In this document: in pieces, positions 15,142 to 23,405 of the stretch
Layout: the number at the start of each line of letters is the position of its first letter
Position numbering within the stretch: position 1 is the first letter of the stretch
Assembly: GCA_963785065.1 (NCBI GenBank)
Contig: CAWATX010000003.1
Coordinates: 62,001-126,000, forward strand
Length of the DNA: 64,000 nt
Direction of reading: 5' to 3'
From: CAVSRC01 sp963785065
GTDB lineage: Bacteria > Pseudomonadota > Alphaproteobacteria > Rhizobiales > Kaistiaceae
Notes under the pieces: model-generated
Database searches by the model: none
Told to the model about the DNA's origin: nothing
What the model saw: only the letters and a program-made list of their open reading frames with translations
Program-made: the position numbers and the translations under genes

Positions 15142-16551
15142 ATGAGCTACATTCGAGGCGAGGATCGTGGTCAGGTAGCGCTGCTGCCGGCGGCGATTGA
15201 GGATTACGTGGCGGTGGATGCGCCGGTTCGGGTGATCGACGCGTTTGTCGATGGGCTCGATGTGAGAGGCCTTGGCTTCGGCCGCTCGTTACCGGCGACG
15301 ACGGGGCGACCGCCATACGATCCGCGCGACCTGCTGAAGCTCTATGTTTACGGCTACCTGAACGAGGTGCGCTCGTCGCGTCGGCTTGAGCGCGAGTGCC
15401 TGCGCAATGTCGAGGTGATGTGGCTGCTGCGCCGGCTGGCGCCCGACTTCAAGACGATCGCCGACTTCCGCCGCGACAACGGCGCGGCCATCGTTGGTGC
15501 CTGTCGGGCCTTTGTGCTGTTCTGCCGGGATCAGGGCCTGTTCACGGCGCGGCTGGTAGCGATTGACGGCTCCAAGTTCCGCGCCGCGGCAAGTGCCAAG
15601 CGCATCATCGGCCGGCGAGAGATTGGCGAGGAGACGGCCCGCCTCGACCACCGGATCGCCGAGTACCTCTCCGGTCTGGACGACAGCGACGCTGGCGAAG
15701 GCGACGAAGCCGCCGATGCGACGGCGGCGGCGCTACAGGCCCTCAAAGTCCGACGCGCCGAGCTCGACCGCCTGGCCGCCAAGCTTGATGCCGATGAGCG
15801 TACCACCGTGGTGGAGGGCGAGCCTGACGCCCGGCCGATGGGGATCGGCAAGGAGCCGAAGCCGCCGTCCTACAACGTGCAGACTGTTGTCGATACAGAG
15901 ACCAGTCTGATCGTTCATCACGAAGTGACGGACGAGGCCACCGACAATCGGCTTCTCTTTCCTATGGCAGAGGCCGCCAAGGCGGTCATCGGGGCCACGA
16001 GGCTACGCGTCATCGCCGATAGCGGGTATTCGAATGGCGGGGCAGCGGCGCACTGCGAGGCCGCCGGCATCGAACCCTGTGTGCCGACCAAGCGATCGGG
16101 CAACAGCCACGGCGATTTCTTCGAGAGATCGGCTTTCGTCTACGATGCGACGGATGACACCTATCGGTGTCCGGCCGGGCAAATCCTGAGGTGGCACAGT
16201 CGCTCGCTCCGCGACAGTCTTAACCTCTATCGGACTGATGCTTGTCCGGGTTGTGCGCTGAAGCCTCGCTGTACCAAGGCTGAGCGCCGCTGGGTCACGC
16301 GACACTTCCATGAGGAGGCGCTTGAACGCATGAACGGTCGGGTGGTCGCCGATCCGAGCCTCATGCGTCTGCGCCGCGCAACTGCCGAGCATCCCTTCGG
16401 GACGATCAAACGCATGACCGCAGGTGGCCGCTTCCTCACCAGAGGCATCCACAAGGTCAGGGCGGAAGCCGCCCTCAGTGTTCTTGCCTACAACCTGACC
16501 CGCATGATCAACCGCGTCGGCAGCGGCAATCTCAGGGCCAGGCTCGCCTGA
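15142..16551 (+). CDS. IS1182-family DDE transposase (copy 2)
   Basis: A 469-residue DDE transposase, identical in sequence to the one at 12925-14334, with the same catalytic regions (VAIDGSKF, VIADSGYSNG, AEHPFGTIKR) and full length. It is oriented away from copy 1, so the two transposases are transcribed outward from the cargo. Its end lies 87 bases before the convergent clpA stop. Confidence 0.95.
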   Translation: MSYIRGEDRGQVALLPAAIEDYVAVDAPVRVIDAFVDGLDVRGLGFGRSLPATTGRPPYDPRDLLKLYVYGYLNEVRSSRRLERECLRNVEVMWLLRRLAPDFKTIADFRRDNGAAIVGACRAFVLFCRDQGLFTARLVAIDGSKFRAAASAKRIIGRREIGEETARLDHRIAEYLSGLDDSDAGEGDEAADATAAALQALKVRRAELDRLAAKLDADERTTVVEGEPDARPMGIGKEPKPPSYNVQTVVDTETSLIVHHEVTDEATDNRLLFPMAEAAKAVIGATRLRVIADSGYSNGGAAAHCEAAGIEPCVPTKRSGNSHGDFFERSAFVYDATDDTYRCPAGQILRWHSRSLRDSLNLYRTDACPGCALKPRCTKAERRWVTRHFHEEALERMNGRVVADPSLMRLRRATAEHPFGTIKRMTAGGRFLTRGIHKVRAEAALSVLAYNLTRMINRVGSGNLRARLA

Positions 16552-16637
16552 GCCAATAAAAGAAGGGCCCCGGAAAACCGGAGCCCCCAACTTTCCACAC
16601 GGCCTGCCCCAAGGCCGCCCTTTTTGATTCCTGTGTC

Positions 16638-19089
16638 TCAGCCGGTCTTCAACGGCACCTTGGGCACCAGCCCGCGTTTACCACCGCCCTCACTGCCACC
16701 ATTGGGCGGATTGTTGTCGGTCGGCGGCGGCGTCTTCTTCGCCTGCGCGGACTTGCGCCGGCGCGGCGCCCGCGGCTTGCGCGGCGTCGGTTCCGGCTTG
16801 GGCGTCACCGGCCCGTCCTCGATCGCCTCGAGCGTCAGGCCCTCGCCGTCCTCCTTGACGCCGACCTTGACCGTGCCGCCCTTCCTCAGCTTGCCGAAGA
16901 GCACCTCCTCGGCCAGCGGCTGCTTGATGTGCTCCTGGATGACGCGGCCCAGCGGGCGGGCGCCCATGCGGCTGTCATAGCCCTTGTCGGCCAGCCACTT
17001 GATCGCCTCCTCGGTCAGCTCGAAGGTGACGCCGCGGTCGGCCAACTGCGCCTCGAGCTGCAGCACGAACTTCTGCACCACCTGATAGACGATCTCCGGC
17101 GGCAGGTTGCCAAAAGGCACGATGGCGTCGAGGCGATTGCGGAACTCCGGCGCGAACAGCCGGTTGATCGCCTCCATGTCGTCGCCTTCCTTGACCGAAT
17201 GGCCGAAGCCGATGGCCGACTTGGCCAGCTCGCTGGCGCCGGCATTGGTGGTCATGATCAGGATGACGTTGCGGAAATCGACCTGCTTGCCGTTGTGGTC
17301 GGTGAGCTTGCCGTGGTCCATGACCTGCAGAAGGATGTTGAACAGGTCGGGATGGGCCTTCTCGATCTCGTCGAGCAGCAGCACGCAGTGCGGATGCTGG
17401 TCGACGCCGTCGGTCAACAGGCCGCCCTGGTCGAAGCCGACATAGCCGGGCGGCGCGCCGATGAGCCGCGAGACGGTGTGGCGCTCCATGTATTCCGACA
17501 TGTCGAAGCGGATGAGCTCGACGCCGAGCGCCGAGGCAAGCTGGCGCGCCACCTCGGTCTTGCCGACGCCGGTCGGGCCGGAGAACAGGTAGCAGCCGAT
17601 CGGCTTTTCGGGCTCGCGCAGGCCGGCGCGGGCGAGCTTGATCGCCGAGGCGATCTTCTCGATCGCCTTGTCCTGGCCGTAGACGACGGTGCGCAGCGTG
17701 TCGTTGAGGTTCTGCAGCACCTCGGCATCGTCCTTCGACACGGTCTTCGGCGGGATCCGCGCCATGGTGGCGATGGTGCCCTCGATCTCCTTGACGCCGA
17801 TGGTCTTGCGCCGCTTCGACTCGGGCAGCAGCATCTGCGAGGCGCCGGTCTCGTCGATGACGTCGATCGCCTTGTCGGGCAGCTTGCGGTCATTGATGTA
17901 GCGCGACGACAGCTCGACCGCGCTCTTGATCGCATCGCTGGTGTAGCGAACGCGGTGATAGTCCTCGAAATAGGGCTTCAGCCCCTTGAGGATCTCGATG
18001 GCGTCGGGGATCGACGGCTCGGCGATATCAATCTTCTGGAAGCGGCGGACCAGGGCCCGGTCCTTCTCGAAGAACTGGCGGTACTCCTTGTAGGTGGTCG
18101 AGCCGATGCAGCGGATGGTGCCCGAAGCCAGCGCTGGCTTGAGCAGGTTCGAACGCATCCATGGCGCCGCCGGACGTGGCGCCGGCGCCGATCACCGTGT
18201 GGATTTCGTCGATGAACATGATCGCGCCGGGGAACTCCTCGATCTCCTTGATCACCTGCTTGAGGCGCTCTTCGAAATCGCCGCGATAGCGCGTGCCGGC
18301 AAGCAGCGTGCCCATGTCGAGGGCGAAGACCGTCGACTTGGCGAGAACTTCGGGCACCTCGCCTTCGACGATACGCTTGGCCAGGCCTTCGGCGATCGCC
18401 GTCTTGCCGACGCCGGGATCGCCGACGAACAGCGGATTGTTCTTCTGCCGGCGGCAGAGGATCTGGATGGTGCGGCTGATCTCCGCCTCGCGGCCGATCA
18501 GCGGGTCGATGCGACCCTTGCGCGCCTTCTCATTGAGGTTGATGCAATAGGCTTCGAGCGCATCGGCCTTCTTCTTGTTCTCTTCGCGCCCTTCGACGGT
18601 CGCCGCATCGTCGTCGACACCGCGCACGGGGCGCGACTCCGACATGCCGGCACGCTTGGCGATGCCGTGGCTGATGTAGTTGACCGCGTCGTAGCGGGTC
18701 ATCTCCTGCTCCTGCAGGAAATAGGCGGCGTGGCTCTCGCGCTCGGCAAAGATGGCAACCAGCACGTTGGCGCCGGTGACCTCCTCGCGGCCGGACGACT
18801 GCACATGGATGACGGCGCGCTGGATGACCCGCTGGAAGCCGGCGGTGGGTTTGGAATCCTCGCCCGAGCCGGTCGCCAGATTGGCCAGCTCCGTGTCGAT
18901 ATATTCGACCAGGCTGCGCCGCAGCACGTCGAGATCGACGTTGCAGGCACGCATCACCGCGGCGGCGTCCTGATCGTCGATCAGCGCCAGCAACAGATGT
19001 TCCAGCGTGGCATATTCCTGATGGCGCTCGCCGGCGAGAGCCAGCGCCTGATGAAGGGCCTTCTCAAGACTGCGGGAGAATGACGGCAC
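16638..19089 (-). pseudogene. clpA: ClpA, ATP-dependent Clp protease ATPase subunit, interrupted by a one-base frameshift
   Basis: ClpA unfolds substrates for ClpP. The gene encodes about 816 residues but needs two frames. The 5' part (18028-19089) holds the Clp-N repeats (MPSFSRSLEKALHQAL...) and D1 Walker A GDPGVGKTA, up to IFIDEIHTVIGAGATSGGAMDA-like sequence. The 3' part (16638-18158) continues SNLLKPALASGTIRCIGSTT through D2 Walker A SGPTGVGKTE to a Lys/Pro/Gly-rich tail. The expected GATGCGTCGAAC reads GATGCGTTCGAAC: one extra base at about 18150-18153 breaks the frame just after D1 Walker B. Everything else is well conserved, so a very recent mutation or a sequencing error is likely. 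It lies directly downstream of clpS. Confidence 0.88.
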
Positions 19090-19098
19090 CTGACGACC

Positions 19099-19434
19099 TC
19101 ACTTCTTTTCCATCACGCATTGTAGCGGATGCTGATGCTTGCGTGCGAAATCCATCACTTGTGTGACCTTGGTCTCGGCCACCTCGTAGGTATAGACGCC
19201 GCACTCTCCGACCCCATGCTGATGCACATGCAGCATGATCTGGGTCGCCTCCTCCCGTCCCTTCTGAAAGAACCTCTCCAACACGTGCACGACGAACTCC
19301 ATCGGCGTGTAGTCGTCATTGAGGATCAGCACTCGATAGAGACTCGGCCTCTTGGTCTTCGGCCGGGTCTTGGTGACAATGCTCGTACCGGCATCGCCAC
19401 CGTCGTTATCGGGGCGACAATTCTCGTTGCTCAT
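19099..19434 (-). CDS. clpS: ClpS, adaptor of ClpAP
   Basis: A 111-residue N-end-rule adaptor that delivers substrates to ClpA. The core YRVLILNDDYTPMEFVVHVLERFF contains the N-degron pocket Asn-Asp-Asp, and AEALQIMLHVHQHG-like sequence (here ATQIMLHVHQHGVGECGVYTYEVAETKV) is the second half. A 30-residue flexible N-terminal extension precedes it. The start at 19434 (MSNENCRPDND) fits the family; the longer frame does not. It precedes clpA by nine bases in the same operon. If clpA is really broken, this adaptor would have lost its partner. Confidence 0.95.
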   Translation of the reverse strand: MSNENCRPDNDGGDAGTSIVTKTRPKTKRPSLYRVLILNDDYTPMEFVVHVLERFFQKGREEATQIMLHVHQHGVGECGVYTYEVAETKVTQVMDFARKHQHPLQCVMEKK

Positions 19435-19621
19435 ATCGCGTCCGACTGTAGGTACTCTCAGGACGAAATCCTGCCGACAAACCGCGCGTGCCGTCAACGA
19501 TCAAATTGTCGTTAGGCCGCGCGCTTCTTCTGGTGTGATCAGGCCGCCGGACGGGAAAAGGGAACGGACGATATGTAGGTCCGAAAGTGGCCATGTGAAG
19601 CCTCGCCCCGGCTCTGCCCAC

Positions 19622-19655
19622 AAAAGAGGCCCGGCGTCGCCGCCGGGCCTCTTTT
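19622..19655 (-). terminator. Rho-independent terminator (works on both strands)
   Basis: A 15-base stem (AAAAGAGGCCCGGCG with its complement) and a 4-base loop TCGC, with A-run and T-run at the two ends. It lies 35 bases beyond the phasin stop and would end phasin mRNA. Confidence 0.85.
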
Positions 19656-19661
19656 CATCGC

Positions 19662-19691
19662 ACTAATACCCGGGCGCGCCCGGGTATTAGT
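19662..19691. repeat. Perfect 30-base palindrome next to the phasin stop
   Basis: The half-site ACTAATACCCGGGCG at 19662-19676 is followed directly by its exact reverse complement to 19691, with no loop. It contains CCCGGG twice and a central GGCGCGCC. Its last base is the first base (on the plus strand) of the phasin stop triplet. It lies between the stop and the terminator; the function is unknown. Confidence 0.7.
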
Positions 19692-20017
19692 TATTTTCCG
19701 AACTTGCCGAGCAGCGCCTCGTAGGGCCCGAAAGCATTCTTGGCCGTGTCCATGGCGATCTCGCTCATGCGGGCGATCTGGCCGACATAGTCCTGGTAGG
19801 CCGTGCGCACGATCTCCGACTGGGCCGCGACGGCCGTATCCAGGCTTTTGGCGGCGAACAGCTTCTCGACCGCCGCCCCGCCCGCATCCAGGCTGCGCCG
19901 GGAATAGTCTATGGCCTCGACCGCCATGGCCTGCACGCCCTTGCTCACCGCATCGGCGCTCTTCAGCGCCACGTCCATGTTGTCCTTGCCGAAACCCTGA
20001 ATGTCGAACGCGCTCAT
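19691..20017 (-). CDS. Phasin family protein (PHB granule-associated)
   Basis: A 108-residue helical protein of the phasin family that coats polyhydroxyalkanoate granules. It starts MSAFDIQGFGKDNMDVALKS and contains the typical phasin helices VQAMAVEAIDYSRRSLDAGG and VAAQSEIVRTAYQDYVGQIARMSEIA, ending FGPYEALLGKFGK. The start at 20017 matches family length; further upstream the frame reads like untranslated leader. Two TGCACTGCA-type motifs lie about 70-110 bases upstream, a candidate PhaR-type control site. A strong terminator follows. Confidence 0.9.
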   Translation of the reverse strand: MSAFDIQGFGKDNMDVALKSADAVSKGVQAMAVEAIDYSRRSLDAGGAAVEKLFAAKSLDTAVAAQSEIVRTAYQDYVGQIARMSEIAMDTAKNAFGPYEALLGKFGK

Positions 20018-20397
20018 TGTCGTTTTTCCCAAGCTTGCCGCGCCCCTGCGGGCGGCCGGCGTCCCATTCTCTGGAAAGCCGAATATGTGCACTGCAACAT
20101 AGGTGTCAAGGCAAATTTGTGCAGTGCACAACGAGATTTGCCGTGGGATTCCGGGCCGCGGTCGATTAGGACTTTACCGAAAGGTAACGCCCCTTTCATA
20201 CTGTTCGGAGCGGTGATGCCTGCTTGAGCAGGCGCAAAACGAGGCCACCGGAGGGGTTACCGGGTTTCGCGGGCACCGGACGACCGCACTGCAAGCGGTC
20301 GGTGCACTCGCCCCGGACAGACAACCGACCGGCAAAGGGCGGCTTCAAGAGATGCTTTCCGGCGCGCTTGTCCGCGTCGGTGCGGGACGGGTACCTT
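20018..20397. other. 380-base divergent intergenic region (phasin / DD-carboxypeptidase)
   Basis: No gene is evident. The left half holds the phasin leader and the TGC-type motifs at 20088-20128. The right half is the leader of the carboxypeptidase gene. The frame of that gene is open from 20224, but the extension is Arg/Pro-rich and lacks a signal peptide. Confidence 0.6.
20088..20128. promoter_or_regulatory. Paired TGCACTGCA / TGCAGTGCA motifs, candidate PhaR-type operator
   Basis: TGCACTGCA (20088-20096) and TGCAGTGCA (20120-20128) are near-palindromes with centres 32 bases apart, about three helical turns. The second sits in the larger odd palindrome TTGTGCAGTGCACAA (20117-20131). TGC-rich symmetric sites are known for PhaR, the repressor of phasin genes in alphaproteobacteria. 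Assignment is by motif type and position. Confidence 0.5.
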
Positions 20398-21843
20398 ATG
20401 GCGACGCGAATCAGTGGGCTAGCACGCGGGGCGATGAGACCGAAACTGATTGCAGCGGCCTGTCTGGTGGCGATGGCGGTCAGCGCCATTCCGCAGACGG
20501 CAGCGGCTGCTCCGGATTCGGCCATCATCGTCGATGCCAAGACCGGCAAAGTGCTTTATTCGCAGGCCGCCGACGCCAAGCGTTATCCGGCCTCGCTCAC
20601 CAAGATGATGACGCTCTACCTGCTCTTCGACGCCCTCGAAGCGCACAGGACGTCGCTCAACGCCCGCATCAAGGTTTCCGCCCACTGTTCCGGCCAGGCC
20701 CCGTCCAAGCTTGGATTGAAGCCCGGCGAGTCGATCAGCTCGCGTGACGCCATCCTGGCGATCGTGACCAAATCGGCCAACGACGTCGCCTGCGCGATCG
20801 GCGAGTATCTCGGCGGCGGCAGCGAACCGGCCTTCGCCCGCAAGATGACCGAGAAAGCGCACCAGCTCGGCATGTCGCGCACCACCTTCCGCAACGCCTC
20901 CGGCCTGCCCAACGGCAGCCAGATGACCACGGCCCGCGACATGGCCACGCTCGGCCGCGCGCTGCAGGAGCATCACCCCGAATATTTCTCCTATTTCTCG
21001 ACCCCGAGCTTCGTCTGGAAGGGCCGCAGCATTCGCAATCACGACCATCTGCTCGGCCGGGTCGCGGGGGTGAACGGCATCAAGACGGGCTATACGCGCG
21101 CCTCGGGCTTCAATCTGGTGAGCTCGGTCTCGCGCGGCGGCCACAAGATCGTCGGCGTCGTGCTTGGCGGCGAGACCAGCCGCTGGCGCGACAACCACAT
21201 GGCCCAGCTGATCGCCACCTACCTGCCCAAGTCGTCGACCGGCGCGCAGGTCGCCTCCGTCGGCGGCGCCACGCGGGCCGTCGCCAGCATCGATCCCAAG
21301 GACTTGCCGATACCGCAGCCGCGCCCGGCGCTCGACGAGGCGAACACCGCCTCCATCGGCGATGCAGCCGCGCCCGCCGCCGCCACGCCCGCACCGGCAA
21401 CCGCCGTGGCCGATGCCCTGCCGGCAGCGCCGGCCAATCAACCGGCCAAGCCCGCCACCAATATCGCCTCGCTGATCGGAGCCAACTCGATCTTCGCCCT
21501 CGACGCCGCTGACCAGACCGACGCCCAGCCGGTCGACCAGGGCGACGCCTCCAGCGAAGACGATTCCAACGCCGCCGCCTCTCCCGGCACCGTGGTCAGC
21601 GGCTGGAAGATCCAGCTTGCCGCCACCCCGACCCAGTCGTCGGCCGAGGACATTCTCGACCTGGCGCTGTCCAAGGGGTCCGCCGTGCTCGCCAGCGCCT
21701 CGCCCTATACCGAGCCGGTGACCGTCGGCGACACCACGCTTTATCGTGCCCGTTTCGCGGGGTTTGCCAACAGGAACAAGGCGCGCGCCGCATGCGCCTA
21801 TCTGACCAGACGCGATTTTAAGTGTCTGGCAATCAGCAACTGA
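20398..21843 (+). CDS. D-alanyl-D-alanine carboxypeptidase with C-terminal SPOR domain
   Basis: A penicillin-binding-protein-type DD-carboxypeptidase (481 aa) acting on peptidoglycan stems in the periplasm. The signal sequence is MRPKLIAAACLVAMAVSAI after 12 residues. The active site is Ser66-Leu-Thr-Lys69 (PASLTKMM), Ser126-Ala-Asn128 (TKSANDV) and Lys229-Thr-Gly (GIKTGYT). Residues about 310-410 are a Pro/Ala-rich linker. The last about 80 residues (WKIQLAATPTQSSAEDIL... to RRDFKCLAI) form a SPOR domain, which binds denuded septal glycan. An in-frame ATG at 20434 would put the signal peptide exactly at the N-terminus and is an equally good start. Confidence 0.93.
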   Translation: MATRISGLARGAMRPKLIAAACLVAMAVSAIPQTAAAAPDSAIIVDAKTGKVLYSQAADAKRYPASLTKMMTLYLLFDALEAHRTSLNARIKVSAHCSGQAPSKLGLKPGESISSRDAILAIVTKSANDVACAIGEYLGGGSEPAFARKMTEKAHQLGMSRTTFRNASGLPNGSQMTTARDMATLGRALQEHHPEYFSYFSTPSFVWKGRSIRNHDHLLGRVAGVNGIKTGYTRASGFNLVSSVSRGGHKIVGVVLGGETSRWRDNHMAQLIATYLPKSSTGAQVASVGGATRAVASIDPKDLPIPQPRPALDEANTASIGDAAAPAAATPAPATAVADALPAAPANQPAKPATNIASLIGANSIFALDAADQTDAQPVDQGDASSEDDSNAAASPGTVVSGWKIQLAATPTQSSAEDILDLALSKGSAVLASASPYTEPVTVGDTTLYRARFAGFANRNKARAACAYLTRRDFKCLAISN

Positions 21844-21892
21844 CAGGATAACGCGTTCGCAAGGGGTCCGATTGTGTTCAGAGTAGCGGGAC

Positions 21893-22603
21893 TTAGCGAT
21901 GTTTGCCGAGAAGCCTGTCCTTAGCCTGGTTGATTTTCGCCGCCAGGAACGTCGAGCCGCCTTGGTCGGGGTGCATGCGCATCATGAGCCGGCGGTGGGC
22001 CGCCCTGATTTCCCGATCGCCGGCACCGGGCGCAAGGCCAAGGACCTGATAGGCCTCCTCATCAGTCATGGTGCCCGCATCCGCCGGGCCGCGCGTCCCC
22101 GCTGCCTGATCAGTCTCGACGTGGTCACGCCAGCCGGGCATCCGGCGGTCGAGATAAGCTTCGAATAGCGCCGCACTCTCCGCATCGCCGCCGATCTCGT
22201 GCGCGAGATCGAGCAGATCCTTATCGTCCAGAGCATCGAGTTCGCGACCGGCAAAATGGCCGGTGCGTACCTGACCGCGCATGGCGCCGCTGTCGTGGTC
22301 GAGGGTCATCTCCAGGAAGCGTGACCTGACCGTCGAGGTCGAGCCCGGCGAACGGCGGCCGTGGCCGCCGAGATCGAGCGGCCCAATGCGGCCGGTCGCC
22401 ACCACCGACAGGCCGGCCGAGAGAAGGATGACGCCGATGCCCCAGCGCTCGGCAAAGGCCAGCGCCACGCCGACCGCCATCAGCAAACCGCCGGTGATGT
22501 AGCGGATCGCCCGCACCAGAGCGCGGACGTCGGCCGCGACGAAGGCGCGCGCCAGCACCGCCAGGATGGCGAGGACGATGAGGCCGAGGCCGAAATAGGC
22601 CAT
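21893..22603 (-). CDS. Membrane-anchored J-domain (DnaJ-like) protein
   Basis: A 236-residue protein with two N-terminal transmembrane segments (YFGLGLIVLAILAVLARAF and ITGGLLMAVGVALAF...VILLSAGLSVV). A cytoplasmic middle part carries LEMTLDHDSGAMRGQVRTG. The C-terminal J domain has EAYQVLGLAPGAGDREIRAAHRRLMMRMHPDQGGS, whose HPD would stimulate a DnaK ATPase. This layout is common in alphaproteobacteria. It follows the VWA gene by 12 bases and is probably its operon partner. Confidence 0.85.
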   Translation of the reverse strand: MAYFGLGLIVLAILAVLARAFVAADVRALVRAIRYITGGLLMAVGVALAFAERWGIGVILLSAGLSVVATGRIGPLDLGGHGRRSPGSTSTVRSRFLEMTLDHDSGAMRGQVRTGHFAGRELDALDDKDLLDLAHEIGGDAESAALFEAYLDRRMPGWRDHVETDQAAGTRGPADAGTMTDEEAYQVLGLAPGAGDREIRAAHRRLMMRMHPDQGGSTFLAAKINQAKDRLLGKHR

Positions 22604-22615
22604 GTTCGCCGCCCG

Positions 22616-23350
22616 TCAGCGCATCTGCTTGAGGAGCAGCTGGGCGCCGGCGCCGCCCTTGGCCAGCGCCTTCATGCCGCCGGCGGCATAGACGGCGGCG
22701 GCCCTGAGCAGCTCGGCCAGCTGCCCCGCAGCGCTGACATCGAAACGCGCATAAGCACCACCGGAAAGCCGCGCGATCTCGCGGAAGGCACGCTCGGCCG
22801 AGGGATCGCGCCCCTCCTGGAAGATGAACACCTTGAGCCCCAGCATGCCAAGCTCGCCGGCGGCAGCGGCAAGGTCATCGATCTTCTCCTCCATCGCATC
22901 GCCGACGAAGACCAGCACATTGACCCGCTTCCTGCCCGTCTCCTTGCGCGCGTGCTTGAGGATGCGGCCGATCTGGGTATGGCCGCCGCGGCAATCGATG
23001 GTGGTCATCAGGTCGCGCAGGGCGCGTGCATTGCCGACCCAGTGGCTGGAGCGGCACTCGTTGAACCCGCGGTAGTAGACCAGCTGGATGTCGAGGCCGC
23101 CGATCTTGGCAGCCTCTTCGAACATCTCCGCCTGCAGCCTGAGCGCGGTGTCCCAGGTCGGCTGGCGGCTCATGGTGGCATCCAGGGCAAAGATCAGCCG
23201 CCCGCGCCCGCCGGCGGTCTCGGCCGGCGCCATGGTCCGTGCCTGAGCCAGGAAAGCGTCGATCTCCTGCGGCCGCGACCGCGACCCGGCAACCTGCCCG
23301 TCGTCGCGGCGCACCGGCGCGTGGGTCTTCTTTTTGTCGTCTGCCGCCAT
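22616..23350 (-). CDS. VWA-domain protein
   Basis: A 244-residue protein with a von Willebrand A-type fold. The MIDAS-like site is FALDATMSRQPTWD (D-x-T-x-S, a variant of D-x-S-x-S), followed by CRGGHTQIG (the Thr of the second metal loop) and NVLVFVGDAMEE (the late Asp). It is probably cytosolic. The strand and short spacing suggest an operon mipZ - VWA - J-domain. Its function is unknown; VWA proteins of this kind usually assist assembly of partner proteins. Confidence 0.8.
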   Translation of the reverse strand: MAADDKKKTHAPVRRDDGQVAGSRSRPQEIDAFLAQARTMAPAETAGGRGRLIFALDATMSRQPTWDTALRLQAEMFEEAAKIGGLDIQLVYYRGFNECRSSHWVGNARALRDLMTTIDCRGGHTQIGRILKHARKETGRKRVNVLVFVGDAMEEKIDDLAAAAGELGMLGLKVFIFQEGRDPSAERAFREIARLSGGAYARFDVSAAGQLAELLRAAAVYAAGGMKALAKGGAGAQLLLKQMR

Positions 23351-23405
23351 CGGCGTGGCTCCCGAGCGGCTCCCTGGAGCCTATCGAACGCCTATCATGT
23401 GGCGC

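Larger units (their letters stand above)
12856..16620. mobile_element. Composite-transposon-like unit: two inverted identical IS1182-family copies around a cargo gene
   Basis: Two 1559-base IS copies in inverted orientation (12856-14414 and 15062-16620) enclose about 650 bases. The enclosed DNA holds an ExK nuclease-like gene and a diverged fragment of the clpA 3' end. The transposases are identical in protein sequence and the terminal sequences match, so the copies are recent or kept alike by recombination. A-runs precede and T-runs follow each copy; no target duplication is evident around the whole unit. The right end lies 17 bases from the clpA stop codon. Whether the unit ever moved as one is not shown. 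Confidence 0.75.
15062..16620 (+). mobile_element. IS1182-family insertion sequence, copy 2 (inverted relative to copy 1)
   Basis: A 1559-base element with the same ends as copy 1 in opposite orientation, flanked by A5 on the left (15057-15061) and T5 on the right (16621-16625). The right end abuts GATTCCTG followed by the clpA stop. The element is intact. Confidence 0.88.
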
